This document shows, piece by piece, positions 52,299 through 59,088 of a stretch of 64,000 bases of DNA. Under the pieces are notes generated by a model that was given only the letters and a program-made list of their open reading frames with translations, ran no database searches and was not told where the DNA came from. A program made the position numbers and the translations under genes. Source of the stretch: Odoribacter sp. (GTDB taxonomy: Bacteria; Bacteroidota; Bacteroidia; Bacteroidales; Prolixibacteraceae); contig PNOH01000003.1 in the NCBI GenBank assembly GCA_013824715.1, forward strand, positions 1-64,000, written 5' to 3'. The number at the start of each line of letters is the position of its first letter. The stretch's first letter is position 1.

Positions 52299-52596
52299 AA
52301 GTTGCGAGTTGCGCGATACGGGTTGCGGGTTGCACCCCAAAATATTCGTGTGAAACTTTATTTCGCAACAAATACATTTCGTCCCACGGAACTTCCGGAT
52401 ATTTTATCTTCACCTCGATTGGCAAATTCTTTGAAGCCTCACCTATTATTTCAAAGTTGCGAATTACCGCATCAACTGTTTTGTAATCTCTTTTAAACTC
52501 GGGGAAAGTGGAATCTTCAAGATATTCAGCAATTCGCGACATTGCAGTTTGGATGTCAGAAAGATACATTAAATATGCTCGGTTTTCTTTTTTCAC
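52264..52596 (-). CDS. hepT: HepT-like (DUF86) toxin with repeat-derived, aberrant C-terminus
   Basis: Residues 1-88 are a normal HepT/HEPN domain (YLMYLSDIQTAMSRIAEYL, AVIRNFEIIGEASKNLP) and include the RNase motif Rx4HxY in LRNKVSHEYFG. After residue 88 the family normally continues with a Trp/Leu-rich helix of about 20-25 residues; here there is instead PATRIAQLATFTDTSP, translated from the GCGAGTTGCG repeat and from antisense yjjX. The protein has probably lost its final helix. Its ATG lies next to the mntA stop, typical of MntA-HepT operons, where the antitoxin adenylylates the toxin at the motif Tyr. Confidence 0.82.
   Translation of the reverse strand: MKKENRAYLMYLSDIQTAMSRIAEYLEDSTFPEFKRDYKTVDAVIRNFEIIGEASKNLPIEVKIKYPEVPWDEMYLLRNKVSHEYFGVQPATRIAQLATFTDTSPDLETG
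52302..52336. repeat. GCGAGTTGCGAG-family unit inside the hepT 3' end
   Basis: GTTGCGAGTTGCGCGATACG and GGGTTGCGGGTTGC are adjacent; the family recurs at 10923, 42660 and 51060. It coincides with the point where HepT similarity is lost. Confidence 0.75.
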
Positions 52597-52887
52597 TTAC
52601 ACGTAATTTACTTGATTCAAAATGTTTTCTTTGATTTGTTCTTTTAGTGCATTTTTTGTAACCAAGTCAATTTTTCGACCAAAGACTTTTTCGAGATAAA
52701 TTTCAAGAGTGAAAATTTTCCAGCCAATTGGTCTTTCCAGTTCTACCAGAATATCAATGTCACTGTCTTCTGAATATGAATTATCGGCAAAGGAACCAAA
52801 GAGTCCTATTTTCCTGACAGCAAATTGTGTCTTGAGTTCGGGTTTCAGTTCCTTAAGTTTTGATAATATGTCCGTCTTTGTTATCAT
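52597..52887 (-). CDS. mntA: MntA-like nucleotidyltransferase antitoxin
   Basis: The 96-aa product is a minimal nucleotidyltransferase with IGLFGSFADNSYSEDSDIDI, which fits the GSx10DxD signature exactly, followed by a third acidic residue in the KIDLVTK strand. MntA proteins neutralise HepT by adding AMP to the toxin Tyr. The gene overlaps or abuts hepT, and a TATATTTG box (minus strand) ends only 5 bp before its ATG, so the message could be leaderless. The antitoxin looks intact, whereas the toxin C-terminus is changed. Confidence 0.9.
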   Translation of the reverse strand: MITKTDILSKLKELKPELKTQFAVRKIGLFGSFADNSYSEDSDIDILVELERPIGWKIFTLEIYLEKVFGRKIDLVTKNALKEQIKENILNQVNYV

Positions 52888-52891
52888 TTCT

Positions 52892-52899
52892 CAAATATA
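52892..52899 (-). promoter_or_regulatory. Bacteroidota -7 box (TATATTTG) abutting mntA
   Basis: CAAATATA on the + strand is TATATTTG on the minus strand. It begins 5 bp upstream of the mntA ATG, implying a leaderless transcript if used. Confidence 0.45.
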
Positions 52900-53020
52900 A
52901 CTATTCCATTAATGATCTGAAAGATAATTTTTTCACTTGATTTGTGTGGGTGATGCGATTTTTAACCGCATTTTCGATGTATGCTATGAATGGAAGTTAA
53001 TAATTTCCACACCCGATTTT

Positions 53021-53365
53021 TTACTGATTCTGCAATTCTTCCCAATATTCAACAGCACGGCGTGTATGAGGAATTACAATGGTTCCGCCGACCAGATTGG
53101 CTACCGAAAATATTTCAAAAACCTCTTCTGTAGTCACTCCAAGTTCATAACATTTTCCAAGGTGATATTTCACACAATCGTCGCAGCGGAGTACCATGGA
53201 TGAAACCAATCCCAGCATTTCCTTGGTTTTGGTACTCAAAGCGCCATCCTGATAAGTTAAGGTGTCTGCACTATAAATACGTTTTAATACTTTGTTGTCG
53301 GCCGCCATGATTTTTTCGTTCATCCTGGTGCGGTAGCTGTTAAAATCGTCAATTAATTTTCCCAT
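53021..53365 (-). CDS. AhpD-like/carboxymuconolactone decarboxylase family protein
   Basis: The 114-aa product is helical throughout and has the AhpD redox motif CxxCxxxH as C61-DD-C64-VKY-H68, in RCDDCVKYHLGKCYELGV. TKEMLGLVSSMVL before it and EVFEIFSVANLVGGTIVIPH after it are typical of the CMD/AhpD family. Such proteins form trimers or hexamers and many act as alkylhydroperoxidase-type reductants; the substrate is unknown. It is a single gene with a 356-bp empty region upstream. Confidence 0.92.
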   Translation of the reverse strand: MGKLIDDFNSYRTRMNEKIMAADNKVLKRIYSADTLTYQDGALSTKTKEMLGLVSSMVLRCDDCVKYHLGKCYELGVTTEEVFEIFSVANLVGGTIVIPHTRRAVEYWEELQNQ

Positions 53366-53721
53366 GTTTCTCAGATTATTCCATTCATGAATGGTTTTTT
53401 CGGATATGCAAATTTGACTATTTTTCAGGAATTATCAAGTGAGGAAGTTTTAGTATTCAGTGTTCATCCGAAGTTTCAGCAGAACGCCTGCCAAAGTGAT
53501 GAGTTGGGGAGGCCCGAAAACACAAAATTAACATTCAGGAAAAAATCTTTTCAACTGAGTTGTAATTTGAATGACATTAACGATGAAAAATGCAGATAGA
53601 AGGTTTGTAAATCAATCGTTTTAAAGTAATTTTCCGTCAGAAAATCAGAAACTTCAGGTTGATTCCCAATTTATTGTTGTGCCATTAAAATCTTATATTT
53701 GCAAACTCAAAAACTGATCGT
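53366..53721. other. Intergenic region between divergent AhpD-like and SPOR genes
   Basis: No gene is supported. A CCATTC-AT-GAATGG palindrome followed by six Ts (53381-53400) is terminator-like in + orientation although no + gene ends there. A TATATTTG box (53694-53701) serves the SPOR gene. Confidence 0.55.
53694..53701 (+). promoter_or_regulatory. Bacteroidota -7 box (TATATTTG) upstream of the SPOR gene
   Basis: TATATTTG matches TAnnTTTG and lies 20 bp before ATG 53722. Confidence 0.65.
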
Positions 53722-54216
53722 ATGAGGTATTTGTGTTGTGTCATCTTCTGTTTATTACTTTGGAGTTCGCTGGGATATGCTCAGAAAGATTCGCTTGGGC
53801 TGATCTCAGGTTTTTCAAGCCAAAGTGCAAAAATGGAAGAACTGCTCAGAAAACTGCCAGTCAGACAAGACCCCCGAATCACTGATTTACTCCTACGGCA
53901 TTCACAAATTAACCAAAGGAAGCGCGGAACTGATGGTTTTCGGCTCGAAATATTTTTCAGTTCCGAAAGCCGTGCCCGTGAACAGTCTGCCAGGGTCAGG
54001 AATGAGTTTAATCTTATTTTTCCGACGATTCCCAGCTACCTGCTGTTTCAAACGCCCAATTTTAAAGTGCGGATCGGCGACTTCCGCAACAAAAGTGAAG
54101 CGCTGAAAACAAAGGCATATATCGCCTCGAAATATCCAAATGCTTTTATAGTAAAAGACTTTATCCGGTTTCCGGAGCTTTATCCGGAATCTGTAGAACA
54201 AACCGAAGAACAATGA
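53722..54216 (+). CDS. SPOR-domain envelope protein
   Basis: The 164-aa product has a signal peptide (MRYLCCVIFCLLLWSSLGYAQ) and a C-terminal SPOR-like domain (about 70-155): GFRLEIFFSSESRAREQSAR, then FPTIPSYLLFQTPNFKVRIG and FRNKSEALKTKAYI. SPOR domains bind denuded peptidoglycan glycan at division sites. The last codons overlap the start of the downstream amidophosphoribosyltransferase by 4 bp, so the two are translationally coupled although no functional link is obvious. Confidence 0.88.
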   Translation: MRYLCCVIFCLLLWSSLGYAQKDSLGLISGFSSQSAKMEELLRKLPVRQDPRITDLLLRHSQINQRKRGTDGFRLEIFFSSESRAREQSARVRNEFNLIFPTIPSYLLFQTPNFKVRIGDFRNKSEALKTKAYIASKYPNAFIVKDFIRFPELYPESVEQTEEQ

Positions 54217-56111
54217 GCGAATTGATTAAACATGAGTGCGGAATAGCATTGATCAGGCTACGTAAACCACTGGAATATTACAAGGAAAAATACGGCACCT
54301 GGCAATATGGCCTCAATAAGCTGTACCTGCTTATGGAAAAGCAGCACAACCGCGGTCAGGATGGCGCAGGGATTGTTAATGTAAAAATGGAACTTGAACC
54401 CGGTCAGGAGTACATCAACCGTCATCGCTCGATTGAACAAAACCCGATAAAAAATATCTTCGACAAGGTTGCCAAGGGAATTAAAAAGGCTGAAAAAAAT
54501 AAGCCTAAAGATGCTGATATCAGGTGGGTTTACGAGAATGTTCCTTTTTCAGGCGAGGTTTATCTCGGTCATTTGCGTTATGGAACTTTCGGGCAGAACA
54601 GCATTGAATTTGTGCATCCGGTAATGCGCCAGAACAACTGGAAATCGCGTACTTTAGCGCTTGCAGGTAATTTTAACCTCACCAATACCGATGAGCTTTT
54701 TCAAAAACTAATCTCACTTGGGCAACATCCGAAGGCTTACACCGATACCGTAACAATTCTTGAAAAAGTGGGGCACTTCCTTGAAGAGGAAAACCAGTTG
54801 CACTTCAGGCAATACAAGAACGAAGGCTATTCGAACCGCGAAATATCTCCCCTGATCGAAAAAAATCTGGACGTTCAGAAAGTACTCGAAAATGCCAGTA
54901 AAGATTGGGATGGCGGTTATGCCATTGCCGGTATGTTTGGTCATGGCGATGCTTTTGTGATGCGCGACCCCTGGGGAATCCGCCCCGCATTTTATTATTA
55001 CGACGACGAAATTGTAGTGGTTGCTTCCGAACGCCCGGTGATCCAGACTGTGCTGAACGTGAAGGCCGAAAGCGTTTCTGAAGTTAAACCCGGAGAAGCC
55101 CTGATCATCAAAAAAGACGGATCGGTTTCCAGTAAAATGATCCGGGTGCCGCATACCCGCCGCTCCTGTTCGTTCGAACGCATCTACTTTTCGCGCGGAA
55201 GCGACAAAGATATTTATCAGGAACGCAAAAAGCTCGGACGTTTATTATCGCCGGCTATCCTGAAATTGATCAACTACGACATCGAAAATACCGTATTTTC
55301 TTATATCCCGAATACCTCTGAAACAGCTTTCTACGGCCTGGTTCAGGGCGTTCGTCAATATTGTGTTGACTGGAAAATCAAACAACTGAAAGACCGGAAT
55401 GGCAACCTGACCAATGAGGAATTGGAAACAATTCTTTCGGTTGAACCCCGGGTCGAAAAACTGGCCATCAAAGACGTGAAACTGCGCACCTTTATTGCCG
55501 ATGATGCCAGTCGCGACGACCTGGTTGCCCATGTATATGATGTCACTTATGGCATTATCCGGGAAAATACAGATACCATGGTGATTATCGATGATTCGAT
55601 TGTGCGTGGTACTACACTCAAGAAAAGTATCCTGAAAATTCTGGACCGCCTGCACCCGAAGAAAATTATCATCATTTCGTCTGCCCCGCAAATCCGATAT
55701 CCCGACTGCTATGGAATAGATATGGCTGTACTCGACAAGTTTATTGCGTTTAATGCCACAATTCAGTTGCTGAAAGACACCAATCAGGAACAAGTCATTG
55801 ACGAGGTTTACCGCAAATGCAAGGAACAGGAAAACCTGCCCAAAGAGGAAATCGTTAACTACGTAAAAGAAATATACAAACCGTTTAAGGCCGAAGACGT
55901 ATCTGCGAAAATTGCTGAACTGCTTAAGCCAGACGACTGCAATGCCGAGGTTGAAATTATCTACCAGACCATCGAAAACCTTCACGAGGCCTGCCCGAAC
56001 GATACTGGCGACTGGTACTTCACAGGAAACTATCCGACACCGGGCGGAAATAAGGTCGTGAATACCTCATTTATCAATTACGTGGAAGGCAAGGATGGGA
56101 GAGCGTACTAA
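54213..56111 (+). CDS. Long amidophosphoribosyltransferase paralogue (PurF-like, class II amidotransferase)
   Basis: The 632-aa product starts MSELIKHECGIALIRL; Cys9 would become the catalytic N-terminal nucleophile after removal of a short propeptide. The class II glutaminase domain (about 9-280; KQHNRGQDGAG, GHLRYGTFG, ALAGNFNLTN) precedes a phosphoribosyltransferase domain with the PRPP loop VIIDDSIVRGTT. It is about 130 residues longer than canonical PurF, with an insert at about 65-115 and a C-terminal extension (EVEIIYQTIENLHEACPNDT); such long paralogues are common in Bacteroidota. The reaction is likely PRPP plus glutamine to phosphoribosylamine or a related amination. It converges with, and overlaps by 4 bp, the oxidoreductase gene. 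Confidence 0.9.
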   Translation: MSELIKHECGIALIRLRKPLEYYKEKYGTWQYGLNKLYLLMEKQHNRGQDGAGIVNVKMELEPGQEYINRHRSIEQNPIKNIFDKVAKGIKKAEKNKPKDADIRWVYENVPFSGEVYLGHLRYGTFGQNSIEFVHPVMRQNNWKSRTLALAGNFNLTNTDELFQKLISLGQHPKAYTDTVTILEKVGHFLEEENQLHFRQYKNEGYSNREISPLIEKNLDVQKVLENASKDWDGGYAIAGMFGHGDAFVMRDPWGIRPAFYYYDDEIVVVASERPVIQTVLNVKAESVSEVKPGEALIIKKDGSVSSKMIRVPHTRRSCSFERIYFSRGSDKDIYQERKKLGRLLSPAILKLINYDIENTVFSYIPNTSETAFYGLVQGVRQYCVDWKIKQLKDRNGNLTNEELETILSVEPRVEKLAIKDVKLRTFIADDASRDDLVAHVYDVTYGIIRENTDTMVIIDDSIVRGTTLKKSILKILDRLHPKKIIIISSAPQIRYPDCYGIDMAVLDKFIAFNATIQLLKDTNQEQVIDEVYRKCKEQENLPKEEIVNYVKEIYKPFKAEDVSAKIAELLKPDDCNAEVEIIYQTIENLHEACPNDTGDWYFTGNYPTPGGNKVVNTSFINYVEGKDGRAY

Positions 56112-57535
56112 AGAAGTTCCAAGTTCCGGGTTTCAGGTTCCAAGTTTGGTTCGTTGGCAAGTATCCTTCGGGCAATCAATACTCCGTTTACCGAGGCCTG
56201 CATCAATCCACGGGTAATTCCTGCGCCGTCGCCACCAAAATAAAGGTTCTTTACTGAAGGGCTTTGGAAGCTCTGATCAACCTTGATAATGTTCGAATAA
56301 AATTTTACTTCCACTCCGTACAGCAAAGTTTCGTCGCTGGCCAAACCCGGACTGACTTTATCGAGCGACCTGATCATTTCAATGATATCCATCAGAATGC
56401 GATGTGGCAAAACCAGGCTTAAATCGCCGGGTACCGCATCTTTCAGGGTTGGGATTATATTGTTTCGATAAAGTCGCTCAGAAGTAGTTCGCCGCCCCCT
56501 GACCAAATCGCCAAACCGCTGTACCAGAATTTTATTGCGGGTAAGCATATTGGCCAACCTGGCAATATGATGGCCATACTCAATGGGGGCGTTAAAAGGC
56601 TCGGTAAATTTTTGGGAAACCAGCAGGGCAAAATTCGTATTATCACTTTTCAGGTTTTTATAGCTGTGCCCGTTTACAACAGCCAGATGCCCATCGTAGT
56701 ATTCGGATGAAACAAAGCCTCCGGGATTGGAACAGAAAGTCCGGACTTTATCATCGAAAGTCCGTGTATAATGGATCAGTTTCGCTTCGTAAAAGTTTTC
56801 GTTAATCTCCTGCATAATTTCGTTCCGGCATTCAAGCCGCACGCCAATGTCAACAATGCCAACTTCTGTTGGGATGTGTTGTTTTTCACATTGCTGCATC
56901 AGCCAGTTCGAACCTTCACGGCCAACAGCTACCACAACATGATCAGCCAAATATTCTTTTTTGGCGGTTTTTACCCCTGAAATTTTCTGATCATTGATAA
57001 TGAAATCCGTAACGGCTGAATTGAACTTAACCTCGACATGACTGCCTGTCAGGTGTTCGAAAAGGGCGCGATAAAGTTCCTGGATTTTTTCAGTTCCCAG
57101 ATGACGGACGGGGCATTGCACCAGCTTCAAATTGGCTTCAATTGATTTCCGGCGTATTTCGCGCATAGCAGGAGTTTCGGTTTCTCCATGAATTTCGGGG
57201 GCCGCGCCAAATTTTAAATAAATATCATCGGTGTACCGAATCATTTCACAGGTCGCTTCAACTCCAATATAGTCGGGAAGTGTGCCTCCAACTTCGTGCG
57301 AAAGTGATAATTTGCCATCGGAGAATGCTCCTGCGCCTGCCCATCCGGTTGTAATCGAACAGGGTTTGCAATCGATGCAAGTTCCGCCATTGGTGTGTTT
57401 CGGACATTTTCGCTTGTAAATGTCGCGGCCTTTTTCCAGTATCAGGATTTTCAAATCCTGGCGCTCCCTGACCAGTTCGTAGGCCGTAAAGATTCCGGCA
57501 GGACCAGCGCCTACAATAATTACATCGTATTTCAT
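56108..57535 (-). CDS. FAD-dependent oxidoreductase (COG2509-like) with a repeat-derived tail
   Basis: The 475-aa product has an N-terminal Rossmann FAD motif (MKYDVIIVGAGPAGIFTAYE), a Cys-rich segment (CPKHTNGGTCIDCKPC) and GWAGAGAFSDGKLSLS, typical of the uncharacterised NAD(P)/FAD dehydrogenases of COG2509. The second dinucleotide-binding end is LYFGGDGAGITRGLMQASVN, after which the family usually stops within a few residues. Here the last 15 residues (NEPNLEPETRNLELL) translate a TTCCAAGTTCCGGGTTTCAG repeat (56111-56150) that resembles intergenic sequence at 10.7 and 13.4 kb. The substrate is unknown. Confidence 0.9.
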   Translation of the reverse strand: MKYDVIIVGAGPAGIFTAYELVRERQDLKILILEKGRDIYKRKCPKHTNGGTCIDCKPCSITTGWAGAGAFSDGKLSLSHEVGGTLPDYIGVEATCEMIRYTDDIYLKFGAAPEIHGETETPAMREIRRKSIEANLKLVQCPVRHLGTEKIQELYRALFEHLTGSHVEVKFNSAVTDFIINDQKISGVKTAKKEYLADHVVVAVGREGSNWLMQQCEKQHIPTEVGIVDIGVRLECRNEIMQEINENFYEAKLIHYTRTFDDKVRTFCSNPGGFVSSEYYDGHLAVVNGHSYKNLKSDNTNFALLVSQKFTEPFNAPIEYGHHIARLANMLTRNKILVQRFGDLVRGRRTTSERLYRNNIIPTLKDAVPGDLSLVLPHRILMDIIEMIRSLDKVSPGLASDETLLYGVEVKFYSNIIKVDQSFQSPSVKNLYFGGDGAGITRGLMQASVNGVLIARRILANEPNLEPETRNLELL

Positions 57536-57543
57536 ACGTTTTT

Positions 57544-57924
57544 TCAGGCTTCAAGCATCGCCTGATATTCGGCGGCGCTCAGCAAGTCGTTAAGTTCATC
57601 CGGATTGCACATGGCAATTTTGATTAACCAACCTGCTCCGAAAGCATCTTTGTTAATGAGTTCAGGTGAAGATTCAAGGTCGGGGTTAATTTCAAGAACT
57701 TCGCCCCCGACAGGCATAAACAGGTCTGAAACTGTTTTTACTGCTTCAATGGTTCCGAAAGTTTCGCCTTTGTCGAGCATTTCTCCAAGGGTTTCGATTT
57801 CAACGAAAACAATGTCACCCAATTCACCCTGAGCGAATGAGGTAATTCCAACTGTAGCAACATCACCTTCAACACTAATCCACTCGTGTTCATTGGTGTA
57901 CTTTAAATTTTCCGGCAACTTCAT
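57544..57924 (-). CDS. gcvH: Glycine cleavage system H protein
   Basis: The 126-aa product begins at ATG 57924, which fits the promoter box 30 bp upstream; a longer frame (to 57981) is less likely. It shows KYTNEHEWISVEGDVATVGI, GDIVFVEIETLGE, and the lipoylated Lys63 in GTIEAVKTVSDLFMP. The H protein carries the aminomethyl group between P, T and L proteins. gcvT and gcvP are not in the window, as is usual for dispersed gcv genes in Bacteroidota. It lies 9 bp upstream of the oxidoreductase on the same strand. Confidence 0.96.
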   Translation of the reverse strand: MKLPENLKYTNEHEWISVEGDVATVGITSFAQGELGDIVFVEIETLGEMLDKGETFGTIEAVKTVSDLFMPVGGEVLEINPDLESSPELINKDAFGAGWLIKIAMCNPDELNDLLSAAEYQAMLEA

Positions 57925-57954
57925 TTTATCTGTTTTATTCGGTTTATCCTGAAC

Positions 57955-57962
57955 CAAAAGTA
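57955..57962 (-). promoter_or_regulatory. Bacteroidota -7 box (TACTTTTG on minus strand) of gcvH
   Basis: CAAAAGTA on the + strand is TACTTTTG on the minus strand, 30 bp before ATG 57924. It supports this start over the upstream ATG 57981. Confidence 0.6.
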
Positions 57963-58053
57963 ATACAATTTTTTTATTCAATCCTTTAACAAAAGTCAGG
58001 CTTATTCATTATTGCTGAAGTTTTACTAATTTGCAGAACTAATTTTGAATTCA

Positions 58054-58476
58054 ATGATTCAAATTCAAATATCTGACTTATCGGCACTTGGTGAATCAGC
58101 AAAATTGTTGCTGAATGCTTTCCCTGAGGATCGCGTGTTTGCTTTTTATGGAGCAATGGGAGCGGGTAAAACAACCTTCATTAAAGCCCTTTGCCGCGAG
58201 CTAGGCTCAACTGATTATGTCACCAGCCCTTCTTTTGCACTTATTAACGAGTACTCTACTACTAATGAATCAATAATTTATCACTTTGATTTTTACCGCA
58301 TTAAAAAAATTGAAGAAGCATTTGATCTGGGTTACGAAGACTATATTTATAGTGGCAATTATTGCTTTATCGAATGGCCTGAAATGATTGAACCTTTATT
58401 GCCTGAAGGAATCGTTGAGGTTCGGATCAGGGAGGCAGAGAAGGGTGTCAGGCTTGTCGAGGCAAAGAAAGTGTAA
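58054..58476 (+). CDS. tsaE: tRNA threonylcarbamoyladenosine biosynthesis ATPase TsaE
   Basis: ATG 58054 begins MIQIQISDLSALGESAKLLL; an upstream TTG is possible. The 140-aa product has Walker A YGAMGAGKTTFIKALC (33-41 core), PSFALINEY, HFDFYRI, the GYEDYIYSGNYCFIEWPEMI block and LPEGIVEVRI. TsaE is the ATPase of the t6A37 tRNA modification pathway with TsaB and TsaD. In Bacteroidota it often lies just upstream of ald; here a repeat-flanked four-helix-bundle gene separates the two. Confidence 0.95.
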   Translation: MIQIQISDLSALGESAKLLLNAFPEDRVFAFYGAMGAGKTTFIKALCRELGSTDYVTSPSFALINEYSTTNESIIYHFDFYRIKKIEEAFDLGYEDYIYSGNYCFIEWPEMIEPLLPEGIVEVRIREAEKGVRLVEAKKV

Positions 58477-58518
58477 ATATTGGATCGGTGTTCGTATAAG
58501 CAGGCAATGATGTGAGGG

Positions 58519-58555
58519 AGTCGGAAGACCGAAGACCGGAGTCGGAAGTTGGAAG
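58519..58555 (+). repeat. Left arm of the GAAGTCGG repeat flanking the four-helix-bundle gene
   Basis: GTCGGAAGACCGAAGACCGG followed by AGTCGGAAGTTGG. The part CCGGAGTCGGAAGTT (58536-58550) is perfectly inverted at 58967-58981. Confidence 0.8.
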
Positions 58556-58601
58556 AATTAGTTTGCTTTGAAAGAGAATTTTCAAAAATACAGAAGTTGA
58601 G

Positions 58602-58955
58602 ATGGATTTCAAATTTGAAAAGCTAACTATTTGGCAGAAAGCAATGGATTTTGGTGAAAATATAAATCAATTGACGTGGAAGTTTTCGAAAGAGGAGATT
58701 TACAATCTTTCATCTCAAATAAGGAGAGCTGGGGACTCAATTGCTTTAAATATTTCGGAAGGTTCAATTGGGCAAACCAATCTGGAATTTAAAAAGTTTA
58801 TTGGTTATTCCATTCGCTCATTGGCAGAGGTAGTAACCTGTTTGCACAAGGCAAAAAGAAGAGAATATATTTCAGAAGAAGAATTCATAACGCATTATGA
58901 GTTTGCTTTTAATCTTATGAATATGATGGTCGCTTTTAAAGAGAAAATAAGATGA
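58602..58955 (+). CDS. Four-helix-bundle protein (23S rRNA intervening-sequence protein family)
   Basis: The 117-aa product matches the four-helix-bundle/23S-IVP family (PF05635): FEKLTIWQKAMDFGENINQL, SSQIRRAGDSIALNISEGS, KKFIGYSIRSLAEVVTCLHK and ALNLMNMMVAFKEKIR-like end (here FNLMNMMVAFKEKIR). In Leptospira and others such genes sit inside 23S rRNA inserts between inverted repeats; in Bacteroidota they are scattered in many copies. Here it stands between tsaE and ald, with GAAGTCGG-type inverted repeats on both sides, which suggests the gene plus arms moved as a unit. Molecular function is unknown. Confidence 0.92.
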   Translation: MDFKFEKLTIWQKAMDFGENINQLTWKFSKEEIYNLSSQIRRAGDSIALNISEGSIGQTNLEFKKFIGYSIRSLAEVVTCLHKAKRREYISEEEFITHYEFAFNLMNMMVAFKEKIR

Positions 58956-58966
58956 AAGTTGATATT

Positions 58967-59040
58967 AACTTCCGACTCCGGACTCCGGACTTCGGACTTC
59001 TGACTTCGGACTTCTGACTTCGGACTTCGGTCTTCTGACT
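58967..59040 (-). repeat. Right arm of the GAAGTCGG repeat flanking the four-helix-bundle gene
   Basis: AACTTCCGACTCCGGACTCC followed by several GGACTTCGGACTTCTGACTT units. It is the inverse of the left arm at 58519-58555 and the same family as the coding repeat at 37473-37558. Confidence 0.85.
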
Positions 59041-59088
59041 ATTTATTTTTAATTCAAATGCCTTTAATCTATTTTGAACCATAAACCT

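Noticed and set aside
53381-53400. Rho-independent terminator (CCATTCATGAATGG plus T-run)
   Set aside because: No + strand gene ends nearby, so it is more likely a chance palindrome or an operator.
53387-53599. 70-aa + frame between the AhpD-like and SPOR genes
   Set aside because: No recognisable composition, promoter or ribosome-binding site; the region looks non-coding.
55245-55985. 246-aa minus-strand frame opposite the PurF paralogue
   Set aside because: Its sequence is antisense to a conserved enzyme; the Phe/Val-rich composition is a by-product of that.
58536-58981. Insertion sequence
   Set aside because: Terminal inverted repeats are present but there is no transposase; the only gene is a four-helix-bundle protein.
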